Shown here in pieces: positions 6,553-15,788 of a stretch of DNA of 64,000 nt. Position 1 is the first letter of the stretch. Each line of letters starts with the position of its first letter. The notes under the pieces are model-generated. The model had not been told where the DNA came from and did no database searches. It worked only from the letters and a program-made list of their open reading frames with translations. This DNA comes from an uncultured Bacteroidales bacterium (GTDB taxonomy: Bacteria > Bacteroidota > Bacteroidia > Bacteroidales > Paludibacteraceae). Location of the stretch: assembly GCA_937915765.1 (NCBI GenBank), contig CALGHE010000102.1, positions 111,713 through 175,712 of the forward strand, written 5' to 3'. The translations under genes were made by a program, and so were the position numbers.

Positions 6553-8517
6553 ATGAAAAACATGAAAGTTAAACTATTTACGGCTATTGCATTAGCTTGC
6601 GGAATGTCGTCATTTGGGGCCGATTTCAATTTAAAGGTGAATCTGTCTGATAGTATTCGCCAAGTTACTCACTGTGCTTCAGGTTCTCTTTACGGAGTCA
6701 CAGAAGATTATCCGGCTGACATACAAGGCATGATTAATCCGCTGAAGTGCAGAATGTTTTGCCAGCCTGGAGCCGGCGGTTATGGCAATCAGCATCCATA
6801 CGGTGATGCTATGAAGGTGGCGGAACGATTAACGGGAACTGACGCCCTAGTCCAGATCACACTACCCGACATTCTTCCTTACTGGCCTTACAAGTGGCCG
6901 GGGCTTGATTCGTGGCTGCAACAAGTGGAGGAATGTGTTAACAGAAAGAAAGCTTCCGGACTAACCAATTTCCATAGTTATGTAATATGGAACGAGCCTT
7001 ATGGCACATGGAACGATTCAAACGGAGATTTTCATTCAACAGTATGGAAACCTACATACGATTTACTCCGCAGACTTGACCCTGATATGCCGATCGTTGG
7101 ACCTGCCATCGCATACTATTCACAAGATAGGATGGAAAAATTTCTAAAATTCTGCATAGACAACGATTGCATGCCGGACATAATTTGCTGGCATCAATGG
7201 GGAAGCGGAGGAATCCCATCTGCTGTCGAAAATATAAAAATGCTTGAACAAAAGTACGGGCTGCCGGATTTCCCAATCTGCATAAATGAGTATTGCGCTG
7301 GTTCTAATGCTGAACTTCAAAAATTCGAAGGGTGTCCGGGTTACTCTGTTCCGTTCATTGCAAAATTTGAACGTTATAAAATCGAGAGCGCATCAATCTC
7401 TTGGTGGTTTACTCAATATCCCGGCAGATTAGGCAGTTTGCTTACAGCCAATAATGAAAAAGGGGGTGGTTGGCATCTCTATAAATGGTATGGCGACATG
7501 GAGGGCTACATGGCTTCGGTTACACCGCCTAACGACAAAAGCGAAGGGCTGGATGGATTTGCTGCCGTAAATAAAAAGATGCGAGAGGCTAGCATCATAT
7601 TGGGAGGAAACAACACTGGTTCTGTTGATGTTATCATAGATGGACTGCCAGATTGGATGGGCAGTGAAGTTGAGGTGATAACAGAAGTTGTTACTTGGGA
7701 AAATAAAGACAAGGCTGTTGCTGGTCCTCAGACTTTAGCCACAGAAACCTACACCGTCAACAATGGACAGATTGTAGTACCCGTCAATGTCACGAGCAAT
7801 CTTTATGCTTACAGACTTTACATCACGCCGAATGAAATCATTCCTCGCTCCCCTTTCTTGGGAGAGTCTTTTTCTATTCCGGGAACAATTGAAGCGGAAT
7901 ATTTTGACAACGGAAGCGAAGGTGCTGCATACCACGACAAAGACAGACAGAACAGAGGCGAAGGGTATCGTTTGGAGACAGGTGTTGATGTCTATGCGTT
8001 AAAAGATAAAAAAGACGAGTACGCTGTTGGTTATGCTCAAAAAGAGGAGTGGCTCGACTACTCCGTAAATGTCGAAAAGGAGGGTTACTATAATATTACC
8101 GCAATACTATCTTCTGGTGGCGAACAATCTGGCATTCAGCTTCTTATTGATGGAGAAAGAATTACAGATACGCTCCAGACGGCACCTAACAATGAAGATT
8201 GGGAAAGTTATCTTGAAACAAAGGCAACATCTTTAACCAAATTATCTCAAGGTGAACATACTTTGCGCATGAATATTGTGGGCGACTGGATTAATATTGA
8301 CAAACTTATATTTGAGGAGTCTGACCCAACTTCCATTAAATTTATTGAAACCGACAAAATCGAATTGTTCGAAATCTATGACTCGTCTGGCAAAAAAGCT
8401 GGTGAAATCGTCACAGACAAAACTGACATTGCAAAAAAACTCAAAGAAATGGGAGTTGAAAAAGGCATCTACATTCTGACATCGCCGAAAGAAGTTCTAA
8501 AGATTATTGTTGATTAA
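6553..8517 (+). CDS. Secreted clan GH-A glycoside hydrolase with CBM6 and C-terminal sorting-like tail
   Basis: 654 residues. Signal peptide 1-22 (...ACGMSSFGA). Residues 25-420 look like a clan GH-A TIM barrel related to GH39/GH5-type enzymes: VIWNEPYG at 144-151 offers the acid/base Glu148, and CINEYC at 243-248 offers the nucleophile Glu246. A CBM6 follows (about 442-588; IEAEYFDNGSEGAAYHD, YAQKEEWLDYSV, GDWINIDKLIF). The last 55 residues (FEIYDSSGKK...KGIYIL) resemble a type IX secretion type A sorting domain. The likely action is on beta-linked plant polysaccharide such as xylan or arabinoxylan, and the exact GH family is uncertain. It shares its CBM6 and tail type with the esterase at 19024. 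It ends at a bidirectional terminator. Confidence 0.7.
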   Translation: MKNMKVKLFTAIALACGMSSFGADFNLKVNLSDSIRQVTHCASGSLYGVTEDYPADIQGMINPLKCRMFCQPGAGGYGNQHPYGDAMKVAERLTGTDALVQITLPDILPYWPYKWPGLDSWLQQVEECVNRKKASGLTNFHSYVIWNEPYGTWNDSNGDFHSTVWKPTYDLLRRLDPDMPIVGPAIAYYSQDRMEKFLKFCIDNDCMPDIICWHQWGSGGIPSAVENIKMLEQKYGLPDFPICINEYCAGSNAELQKFEGCPGYSVPFIAKFERYKIESASISWWFTQYPGRLGSLLTANNEKGGGWHLYKWYGDMEGYMASVTPPNDKSEGLDGFAAVNKKMREASIILGGNNTGSVDVIIDGLPDWMGSEVEVITEVVTWENKDKAVAGPQTLATETYTVNNGQIVVPVNVTSNLYAYRLYITPNEIIPRSPFLGESFSIPGTIEAEYFDNGSEGAAYHDKDRQNRGEGYRLETGVDVYALKDKKDEYAVGYAQKEEWLDYSVNVEKEGYYNITAILSSGGEQSGIQLLIDGERITDTLQTAPNNEDWESYLETKATSLTKLSQGEHTLRMNIVGDWINIDKLIFEESDPTSIKFIETDKIELFEIYDSSGKKAGEIVTDKTDIAKKLKEMGVEKGIYILTSPKEVLKIIVD

Positions 8518-8560
8518 GGGAAACTAAAGGCCTTCTTTAATTTCACAACTCCATTAATAA

Positions 8561-8597
8561 AAAAAACTGTGCAACAAAAAGTTGCACAGTTTTTTTA
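8561..8597. terminator. Bidirectional terminator between converging genes
   Basis: CTGTGCAAC (8567-8575) and GTTGCACAG (8581-8589) form a perfect 9-bp stem with loop AAAAA, flanked by A6 on the left and T7 on the right. It can serve the glycoside hydrolase (+) and nfnB (-). Confidence 0.9.
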
Positions 8598-8621
8598 TGG
8601 TGTTTTCTATAAATCACGATT

Positions 8622-10079
8622 TTACAGAAGTTGCCTTAAATACTCGTCCATTGCAGCTGCAGCTCTTCGTCCGTCTCCCATAGCAAGAATTACGGTCGCA
8701 CCGCCCCTCACAATATCGCCGCCGGCAAAGATTGCTGGTATTGACGACTGCATATTCTCACCTACCTCGATAGTGCCTTTACGGCTGACATTCAATCCTT
8801 CCACAGATTGCGGCACAATCGGGTTAGGAGAAACACCCACACTCACCACTACAATATCCACATCAACCTCTTCCACCGCGCCCTCGATAGCCACAGGACT
8901 GCGACGGCCGGAAGCGTCAGGTTCGCCAAGTTCCATCTTCTGCAGAAGCATAGTCTTAACTCTGCCTTTCTCTGTGCCTTTGTACTCTATCGGATTGTGC
9001 AGCGTCATGAACTCAACGCCCTCTTCTTTTGCATGCTTAACCTCTTCCAGACGGGCTGGCATCTCCTCTTCCGAACGGCGATAGACAATCATAGCACGCT
9101 CCGCGCCCAAGCGCAAAGCTGTTCTCACCGAGTCCATCGCTGTGTTTCCGCCACCAATAACAGCCACTCTCTTGCCTCTCAATATAGGGGTGTCACTCTC
9201 CGGACTAGCCGCGTCCATAAGATTCACGCGGGTCAGATACTCGTTAGAAGACATTATACCAATCAAGTTTTCGCCCGGTATATTCATAAAACGAGGAAGC
9301 CCAGCCCCGCTCGCCACGAACACGCCCTTAAAACCGTCCGCCTTCAAATCATCAACAGAGATAGTCTTGCCCACAATACAGTCCTTCACAAAAGTCACGC
9401 CCATCTGCTCCAGATTCTTAATCTCCACATCCACAATGCTATTAGGCAAGCGGAACTCAGGAATACCATATTTCAGCACACCGCCAATTTCGTGCAACGC
9501 CTCAAACACAGTAACTGAATAGCCCATCTTAGCCATGTCTCCTGCAAAAGACAACCCTGCGGGACCAGAACCTACAACCGCCACCTTCATTCCGTTACTT
9601 GCCGCAACCTGAGGCACTGACATTTGTCCGCTTTCTCGTTCATAATCAGCGGCAAAACGTTCCAGATAACCGATAGCCACAGGCTCTTTGCCCAGTTTCT
9701 GTTTATAAAAGCACTTAGACTCGCACTGTTTTTCCTGCGGGCAAACACGTCCACAAACCGCCGGCAAAGCGCTTGTCATCTTCAGCACTTTCGCAGCTTC
9801 CAAAAATTCTCCTCTCTCTATATTCTTCACAAACCCCGGTATATTGATACCAACAGGGCAGCCCTCCATACAAGTTGGAGACGGGCAGTCTAAACAACGT
9901 TTTGCCTCAACCAACGCCTGCTCTTTCGAAAGTCCCTGATTGACCTCCTCTTTGCAACGTGCCCTATAAGCAGGGTCCAACTCGTTCATGCGGACGCGAG
10001 GAATATCCACACGGTCTTTATTTTTTGTAGCCTTGCGCAGTTCTTCGCGCCAAGCCTCGTTTCTATCTTCCAAAGCCAT
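8622..10079 (-). CDS. nfnB: NfnB, large subunit of NADH-dependent ferredoxin:NADP+ oxidoreductase (GltD-like)
   Basis: 485 residues. The N-terminal Cys motifs CLDCPSPTCMEGCP and CGRVCPQEKQCESKC bind two [4Fe-4S] clusters. FAD-binding GSGPAGLSFAGDMA lies near 170 and NADPH-binding GGGNTAMDSVRTALRLGA near 310. This is the architecture of the glutamate synthase small subunit and of NfnB. The gene directly upstream encodes the FAD/2Fe-2S partner and no glutamate synthase large subunit is present, so an electron-bifurcating transhydrogenase is favoured over GltD. It would exchange electrons between reduced ferredoxin plus NADH and NADP+ in the cytoplasm. The gap to nfnA is 31 nt, so they form one operon. 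Confidence 0.8.
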   Translation of the reverse strand: MALEDRNEAWREELRKATKNKDRVDIPRVRMNELDPAYRARCKEEVNQGLSKEQALVEAKRCLDCPSPTCMEGCPVGINIPGFVKNIERGEFLEAAKVLKMTSALPAVCGRVCPQEKQCESKCFYKQKLGKEPVAIGYLERFAADYERESGQMSVPQVAASNGMKVAVVGSGPAGLSFAGDMAKMGYSVTVFEALHEIGGVLKYGIPEFRLPNSIVDVEIKNLEQMGVTFVKDCIVGKTISVDDLKADGFKGVFVASGAGLPRFMNIPGENLIGIMSSNEYLTRVNLMDAASPESDTPILRGKRVAVIGGGNTAMDSVRTALRLGAERAMIVYRRSEEEMPARLEEVKHAKEEGVEFMTLHNPIEYKGTEKGRVKTMLLQKMELGEPDASGRRSPVAIEGAVEEVDVDIVVVSVGVSPNPIVPQSVEGLNVSRKGTIEVGENMQSSIPAIFAGGDIVRGGATVILAMGDGRRAAAAMDEYLRQLL

Positions 10080-10110
10080 AATAAACTTTATTTTTCTAAT
10101 TTAGACAAAG

Positions 10111-10929
10111 TTACCTTCCTATTTTATGAAGGTCATTCTGTTCTTCCTCCTTATAGGCGCTCAGACGCATCAGCATCTCGTCAAAATCAACCTCATGCGC
10201 GTCAAATTCAGGTCCGTCAACACATACAAACTTGGTCTTTCCGCCAACTGTGATACGGCAAGCTCCGCACATACCTGTTCCGTCAACCATAATTGTGTTC
10301 AGAGACGCCACTGTCGGCACCTCATACTTCTTTGTCAGCAAAGAGACAAATTTCATCATAACAGCAGGCCCGATTGTCACACAAAGGTCAACCTTTTCTC
10401 GGTTTATAATTTCCTCCACTCCGTTAGTGACAAGACCTTTTTTCCCGTAAGAGCCGTCATCGGTCATAATAATAACCTCGTCTGAATGTTTGCGCATCTG
10501 CTCTTCCAGAATCACAAGGTCTTTTGTGCGGGCAGCAAGAACTGTGACCACTCTGTTTCCGGCCTTCTTCAAAGCCTCTACTATAGGCAACATCGGAGCG
10601 ACCCCCACACCGCCTCCGGCACACACCACGGTTCCGAAATTTTCTATGTGCGTCGCTTTTCCAAGAGGTCCGACCAAGTCTGTTATCTCATCACCCACAT
10701 TAAGAGAGCACAATTTAGAAGAAGATACTCCTATCTTCTGCACCACAAGAGTTATTGTGCCTTTTGACTCGTCAGACGATGCTATGGTAAGCGGGATACG
10801 CTCACCCTTTTCGCCAACTCTAACAATAACGAAATGCCCTGCGCGTCTCGCCTTAGCAATCAGCGGAGCTTCCACTTCCAGTTTTACAACGTTCTCGGAA
10901 AAATATTCCTTACCTACAATTTTACTCAT
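10111..10929 (-). CDS. nfnA: NfnA, FAD/[2Fe-2S] subunit of the ferredoxin:NADP+ oxidoreductase
   Basis: 272 residues. The ferredoxin-reductase fold has the FAD motif RIPLTIAS (about 64-71) and the NAD-binding segment VVCAGGGVGVAPMLP. C-terminal cysteines in GTGMCGACRITVGGKTKFVC would hold a [2Fe-2S] cluster as in PyrK/NfnA. The family is often annotated as sulfide/dihydroorotate dehydrogenase-like; the true pyrK of this genome is at 61284, next to pyrD. Pairing with the GltD-like gene downstream supports NfnA, and SudB is the alternative name in sulfur-reducing organisms. A minus-strand TAACTTTG at 11003-11010 is a likely -7 element. Confidence 0.8.
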   Translation of the reverse strand: MSKIVGKEYFSENVVKLEVEAPLIAKARRAGHFVIVRVGEKGERIPLTIASSDESKGTITLVVQKIGVSSSKLCSLNVGDEITDLVGPLGKATHIENFGTVVCAGGGVGVAPMLPIVEALKKAGNRVVTVLAARTKDLVILEEQMRKHSDEVIIMTDDGSYGKKGLVTNGVEEIINREKVDLCVTIGPAVMMKFVSLLTKKYEVPTVASLNTIMVDGTGMCGACRITVGGKTKFVCVDGPEFDAHEVDFDEMLMRLSAYKEEEQNDLHKIGR

Positions 10930-11109
10930 TGCTTTTATTTTACAAAAAGGCGTCAGCCAGAACGCCCTTTACTATGTTTCACTTCAAAAAAACCACGCAC
11001 TGCAAAGTTACAAAGTTTTTTTCAAAATATCACTTTTACCTAAAAAGATTAGATTGGAAGAACACTCTTGCAGATTTATTGCGCAAAATCTTTCATTCCA
11101 CAGTCTTTT

Positions 11110-12963
11110 TCAGAACTGGAAATAGATGAATTTCTGCAGATCTGCTGTAATGAACTGATACACTACAAAAACAGCCACAGCTATTACAATCACCATCAAC
11201 GGCAGCGGCATTTTTGCGAACCATATCCTGTACCGCCTTTTGAAATTTTCAGGAATCCAGTGAATAACCATGCCTATCACAATAAGCATGAACACGCCGC
11301 TGTACTCACTAACCATCTGCGGAATCACATTCAAGTCCCACTTCCCGCCAATCTGCGAAACCATGTCTTTAGCTGTGTTCCATGCAGTCATATTTGCCTC
11401 TTCAGGATCAAGATTGGAGCCTGAGCGGAAAAACAGTCGGGTGAACGTGATGAACACAAACGTCTGAAAAACAGCCCAGCAGTACTCCAGCGTACTGAAC
11501 TTGCTCTTGCCATTGAACAAATTGTAAACCATTCTGATAAACGTGCCTATAAAGATAACCCCAATCCAAACCACTCCGATGTTGAACGCAGGAGCAGGGT
11601 AAAATATCGCCAAAGCCAAGAATGCAATAAGCAGCAGCAACAATATGCCAGTTCTGAGATATACGTTCCTGTTCTTCCAGAACTTAAACACTACCATACC
11701 TATTCCGTTAAGCCCGCCCCATATCATGAAATTCCAGCTTGCCCCATGCCAGATACCGCCGAGCAGCATCGTGTTCATCGAGTTTATGTTTGTGTGAATT
11801 TTCAGCCTTTTCTCTGGCTTCAGCCAAATGACAAACGTGATAATTAAAGCGATAACAGATACGACCGCCGCAATCCACAAACTACCGGAAAGGATAACCC
11901 CAATCGCCGTGATGGTCACAATGCAGCAGTAAGTGCCGAACGTGGCGCCTCGGTTTCCGCCCATCGGAATGTACAGATAATCCTGAAGCCACTTAGACAA
12001 CGAGATATGCCAGCGCTTCCAGAAGTTGCCCGGATTGGGAGCTTTGTACGGCGAGTTGAAGTTTTTAGGCAAATAAAATCCCATAAGCATCGCCACTCCT
12101 ATAGCCATATCTGTATAACCTGAGAAGTCTGCGTAAACCTGCAGCGAATACCCGAAAAGCGCGACAAGGTTTTCGAAGCCTGAATACATTGTCGGATTTT
12201 CAAATACTCTGTCCACAAAATTAACCGCTATATAATCGCTCATGATAATCTTCTTTGCGAATCCGTTCAGTATCCAGAAGACGGCTATGCCGAACTGGTT
12301 ACGCGACAAGAAGAACTTTTTGTGTATTTGAGGAATGAAGTCGCTAGCCCTCACAATCGGACCCGCCACAAGCTGAGGAAAGAAGCTTACATAAAAACCG
12401 AAATTCAACATATTGTCCACCGGCTCTATGCGCTTTCGGTAAATATCCATCAAATAACTGATGCTTTGGAATGTGTAGAACGATATACCAACCGGAAGCA
12501 TGATATTATCCACATCAAAGATATTCGCGCCAGCCGCAGTATTTCCAAGCCATGCAAATGCGTCAAACACCCTGAACGACGTGCCCAGAAGGTCATTCAC
12601 AACATCTGTCAGGAAATACGAATACTTAAAATAACAGAGCAACAGCAAGTTAACTAGCAAGCCCAACAGCAGATAAGCCTTTTTGCCGCCCTCCGACTTC
12701 GCCTTAAATATCTTAGAGCCTGTCCAATAACTAAAAAACGTGGTGAAAATCAATATCAGCACAAATAGTTCGCTTGTCTTGTAGTAAAAGAACAGACTTG
12801 CGAAAAAGAGGAACGTGTTGCGCAGCAATATACGGCTATGAAACAAGCTGAATATAGCAAAGACAATCACAAAGAAGACCCAGAAGTAGAAATTTGTGAA
12901 TATCCACTGCTCGTCCGGATTGAATAAGAATATTTTTTTTAAAATCTGTAATATGTCGTCCAT
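11110..12963 (-). CDS. MBOAT-family membrane O-acyltransferase (AlgI/PatA-like)
   Basis: 617 residues with about a dozen membrane segments. MBOAT landmarks: FWKRWHISLSKWLQDYLYIPMGGNR (about 314-338, His319) and GGIWHGASWNFMIWGGLNG (about 402-420) with the presumed catalytic His406. Such proteins move acyl groups, usually acetyl, across the cytoplasmic membrane to a periplasmic acceptor. It is the last gene of a three-gene operon with two SGNH proteins (gaps of 15 to 33 nt), the layout of alginate, peptidoglycan (PatA/PatB) and other polysaccharide O-acetylation systems. The acceptor polymer cannot be read from the sequence. An insertion of about 50 residues before His406 contains two additional hydrophobic segments. 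Confidence 0.85.
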   Translation of the reverse strand: MDDILQILKKIFLFNPDEQWIFTNFYFWVFFVIVFAIFSLFHSRILLRNTFLFFASLFFYYKTSELFVLILIFTTFFSYWTGSKIFKAKSEGGKKAYLLLGLLVNLLLLCYFKYSYFLTDVVNDLLGTSFRVFDAFAWLGNTAAGANIFDVDNIMLPVGISFYTFQSISYLMDIYRKRIEPVDNMLNFGFYVSFFPQLVAGPIVRASDFIPQIHKKFFLSRNQFGIAVFWILNGFAKKIIMSDYIAVNFVDRVFENPTMYSGFENLVALFGYSLQVYADFSGYTDMAIGVAMLMGFYLPKNFNSPYKAPNPGNFWKRWHISLSKWLQDYLYIPMGGNRGATFGTYCCIVTITAIGVILSGSLWIAAVVSVIALIITFVIWLKPEKRLKIHTNINSMNTMLLGGIWHGASWNFMIWGGLNGIGMVVFKFWKNRNVYLRTGILLLLLIAFLALAIFYPAPAFNIGVVWIGVIFIGTFIRMVYNLFNGKSKFSTLEYCWAVFQTFVFITFTRLFFRSGSNLDPEEANMTAWNTAKDMVSQIGGKWDLNVIPQMVSEYSGVFMLIVIGMVIHWIPENFKRRYRIWFAKMPLPLMVIVIAVAVFVVYQFITADLQKFIYFQF

Positions 12964-12983
12964 TTTCGTAACCTCTTTCTATT

Positions 12984-14255
12984 TTAATGTTTTTGTTGTA
13001 AATAATCGCTAATAATCGCATTATAAAGCAAGTCTCCTATCAGCGTGTAACCTTTCACTGTAAAATGCACCTTGTCCCGTTTTGCAAGCCCTGCGCGTTC
13101 CCAAGCCGCCATAGACTTCAGACCTCCCATAATATCAAAAAGATCCCATACGCAAGCGTTATGCTTTTTAGCCAGCGAATAGAAGGCCTTCTGGGCAATT
13201 TCGCCATTTGTATTAACGGTGTATCGTTTTTTCCGCCGACGGTAGGAGTCGTTGTTGCTGACAAATATAAGGGCACACTCAGGCGACACTCTTTTGATGT
13301 CCTGAATCAGCAAGTCGTAATTCTTCATAAAGGTCGTGTCATTGAAGTTATACGGTGTCGCGTCGTTTATCCCGATTCCGAATATAACGAGGTCTGGCTT
13401 TATCAGATGCAAGTCGCGCTCAAAATTCCTGCATTTAAGATAAGACGGCACAGACGCCCCGTTCACCCCTATCGAGTGATAAACTATACCCGGATTATCA
13501 TTATCTGTAATTATTCCTGTAAGGGTGAAAGGATGCGGCAAAGTATCCTTCTGCTCAAATTTTATGACAAACGAGTCAATTTCCTCTTCAAACTCAAAGA
13601 TATACGAATCTGTAAGAATCTCGTGCACGCCTGCCACAACGGAACTGTCCGCGAGAAGCAGTACCGGCTCAACCTTGTCCATGTAATCAGAATAACCAAG
13701 CACCTGAATCTTGTTTGTCACCCAACGTCTGGTCGAATCGTTCGGATTCAGCACTATCTTTATGCTCGCCGCCGTATCCGCCGTCTGTATAGCGATTCCG
13801 GTCATGCCCAAAAACATAGACAACTCACGGTTCACGTTCTTGCAGGCTTCCCATTTGCCATCGTATTTAACTTTATAGTTAAGCGGGTTGTTTGTTTTTG
13901 CCGCAGAATACGGAAAGATAAGTCCGCGCGGACTTCTCATGCCCTGATTCAGAGAGTCCATGTTCCGTCGTATTCTGTTAGAAAAAATATCAGCCTGAAT
14001 ATGCGAGCCTCCTATGTGCAGAATGTTAAGTCTGCCCTCCTTGCCAACGACCAGAGAGTCTAACTGCTGATAAAAGCGGGACATATTAGGATTGGTGTCG
14101 CTTGGGCACACAAGATGGTTCTTCGAGATGTCAACGCACACAGTGTCTTCCAACTCGATCTCCTTGAGAAGGTCAAGAGCCGACACCGACAACGCCGTCA
14201 CGTTTAGGAACACGACGCAAAGCAATGATTTAAAAAACAGACGCTTCAGTTGCAT
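12984..14255 (-). CDS. Periplasmic SGNH-fold protein of O-acetylation operon (GGS variant)
   Basis: 423 residues from the ATG at 14255; a GTG at 14273 would add six residues. The N-terminal signal segment FFKSLLCVVFLNVTALSVSA directs export. SGNH blocks: HIGGSHIQADI (block I, with Gly in place of the usual Asp of GDS but Ser kept), VIFGIGINDATPYN (G-x-N-D), and DKVHFTVKGY near the C-terminus (the D-x-x-H pair). The family transfers or removes acetyl groups in the periplasm, and next to an MBOAT it is probably the acetyltransferase component. It follows the first SGNH gene closely. Confidence 0.75.
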   Translation of the reverse strand: MQLKRLFFKSLLCVVFLNVTALSVSALDLLKEIELEDTVCVDISKNHLVCPSDTNPNMSRFYQQLDSLVVGKEGRLNILHIGGSHIQADIFSNRIRRNMDSLNQGMRSPRGLIFPYSAAKTNNPLNYKVKYDGKWEACKNVNRELSMFLGMTGIAIQTADTAASIKIVLNPNDSTRRWVTNKIQVLGYSDYMDKVEPVLLLADSSVVAGVHEILTDSYIFEFEEEIDSFVIKFEQKDTLPHPFTLTGIITDNDNPGIVYHSIGVNGASVPSYLKCRNFERDLHLIKPDLVIFGIGINDATPYNFNDTTFMKNYDLLIQDIKRVSPECALIFVSNNDSYRRRKKRYTVNTNGEIAQKAFYSLAKKHNACVWDLFDIMGGLKSMAAWERAGLAKRDKVHFTVKGYTLIGDLLYNAIISDYLQQKH

Positions 14256-14288
14256 ACTAAAAAGATTTATCACGTAAAAACACTCCTA

Positions 14289-15788
14289 CTAACTCTTCCT
14301 TTTTACATCTTTCTTGTTTTTGTGCCACTTGCTCGGCTTCGACAGGAATCGGTAATAGTCATTATACAGCATAAAAGACTCTACAAATATCTCCGCTATG
14401 CGGTTAGCCCCTTTCGGTGTGAAATGTATGTAGTCCGAAGCCGCCCATGCAGGCTTATTGCTCACCCAATTTATCATCGAGTTATAACCGCCCATCACTT
14501 CGTACATATTCCAGAATGCCGCGCCGTTCTCAAGAGCCGCCTGCTTCATGCCCTCTATGTTCTCTTCCAGCCACGGATAGGTCTGCAGCTTGCCGTCTAT
14601 TTTGATTGACATATCTGCAGGGCCTATAAGTATTATCTTCGCATTCGGACACAAGCTCCTAACATACTGAATATTAGCCGCAATAGTCTTTTTATACGAA
14701 TCTACATTTTTCTGGCTTTTTATAACAGGCATTACATTCCCGCCGAACTCCATCAGCACCAGCTTAGTGTTCAAATCTTTGTGCATCGCCCTGAATACGC
14801 TCTTGTCCAACTTTGTGAAGAACGTGCCGGAGCTGCCTCGAAGAGGCACATTATCTACAGTGACGCCACATTCGCTGCCTAACGACAGACCATATATCTC
14901 CGCCTTGCCTTTCAAAGACAATGTGAACTCGTCAATCGGCGTTCTCAGTTTCCACGAAACACAAGCGTACTTCTCAGCCTTGCCAATAGCCTGAGTCTCA
15001 AAAGTGTCCTTGTATGTAATAGACGCAATAAAATCATCACTCGTATTTCCGACAAACAGCTTCACCTCTGAAAATTTACCACGGGCATCCTCCTTTCGCG
15101 GAGATACAGCAATGCTCGCCTGACCGTCAAGCTCCGAAACTTGAGCAAGGGCTCCATACCTGCTGTGCTGCGCTTTTTGCGCATGATTGCCGTCTATTAT
15201 GTAACGTTCAAGGTCTCCGGAATAAGTTTGCTGCAAGGCCGCCGACGGAATAGGCTGTATTGCGGGTATTAAGCCTGGCCCATTGCCCCCAAATTCACCT
15301 TGAAACTTTCTGCGGATATAGCCTGAAATACGGTCGCCCTCAATCTGAGAGTCGCCATAATGGACAATATGCATCTGCTTTTTGTACCTCTGTTTGTCTA
15401 ACGCAATCATGAGAGGCCTCAGATACATAGAGTCATTGTTTGGGAAATAGATTCTTGCCGGATGCTTGCTGATAAAATCTTGATAAAATTTAAGTGTATC
15501 AAGATAAGCCAACGAGTCTGCCCTTTCCAGTGAATCCTGAATTGCAATCTCCTTCGCCTCTTCCGGCGTCAAGGTGTCATGCTTTATACGCAAGCTCTCT
15601 TCCATCTCCTTTATGCGCGCCTCCGCGCTTACACCCTTCTTTTCCTCTGCCTTAAAAACATCTTCTACAGAAGGAAACTTCAACGTCGCAAAACCAACGT
15701 CAACGCCCTCTTTCGGAAAAAAAAGGCAAACTAACGCCAGCGCCAACATTACAGACATGAAAAAAAGTAATACTTTATATGCTTTCAT
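14289..15788 (-). CDS. Membrane-anchored SGNH/GDSL acetyltransferase-like protein
   Basis: 499 residues from the ATG at 15788; an upstream in-frame start at 15851 would add a basic 21-residue leader and is less likely. One N-terminal membrane anchor (VLLFFMSVMLALALVCLFF), then a charged, probably helical stalk (40-100), then the SGNH domain: VHYGDSQIEGDRIS with Ser147, FGGNV as block III, and SDYIHFTPKG with Asp452 and His455. This is the first gene of the O-acetylation operon, and its paralogue follows downstream. A minus-strand TATCTTTG at 15898-15905 is the likely -7 element. Having two SGNH partners for one MBOAT resembles alginate systems (AlgJ/AlgX). Confidence 0.78.
   Translation of the reverse strand: MKAYKVLLFFMSVMLALALVCLFFPKEGVDVGFATLKFPSVEDVFKAEEKKGVSAEARIKEMEESLRIKHDTLTPEEAKEIAIQDSLERADSLAYLDTLKFYQDFISKHPARIYFPNNDSMYLRPLMIALDKQRYKKQMHIVHYGDSQIEGDRISGYIRRKFQGEFGGNGPGLIPAIQPIPSAALQQTYSGDLERYIIDGNHAQKAQHSRYGALAQVSELDGQASIAVSPRKEDARGKFSEVKLFVGNTSDDFIASITYKDTFETQAIGKAEKYACVSWKLRTPIDEFTLSLKGKAEIYGLSLGSECGVTVDNVPLRGSSGTFFTKLDKSVFRAMHKDLNTKLVLMEFGGNVMPVIKSQKNVDSYKKTIAANIQYVRSLCPNAKIILIGPADMSIKIDGKLQTYPWLEENIEGMKQAALENGAAFWNMYEVMGGYNSMINWVSNKPAWAASDYIHFTPKGANRIAEIFVESFMLYNDYYRFLSKPSKWHKNKKDVKRKS

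Noticed and set aside
8808..9518. 236-residue open frame on the plus strand
   Set aside because: Antisense to nfnB; His/Arg-rich shadow.
8622..10079. Glutamate synthase small subunit (GltD)
   Set aside because: The neighbour is an FAD/2Fe-2S subunit and no large glutamate synthase subunit is near, so NfnB is more likely.
13065..14063. 332-residue open frame on the plus strand
   Set aside because: Antisense to the second SGNH gene; no signal peptide, motif or promoter.
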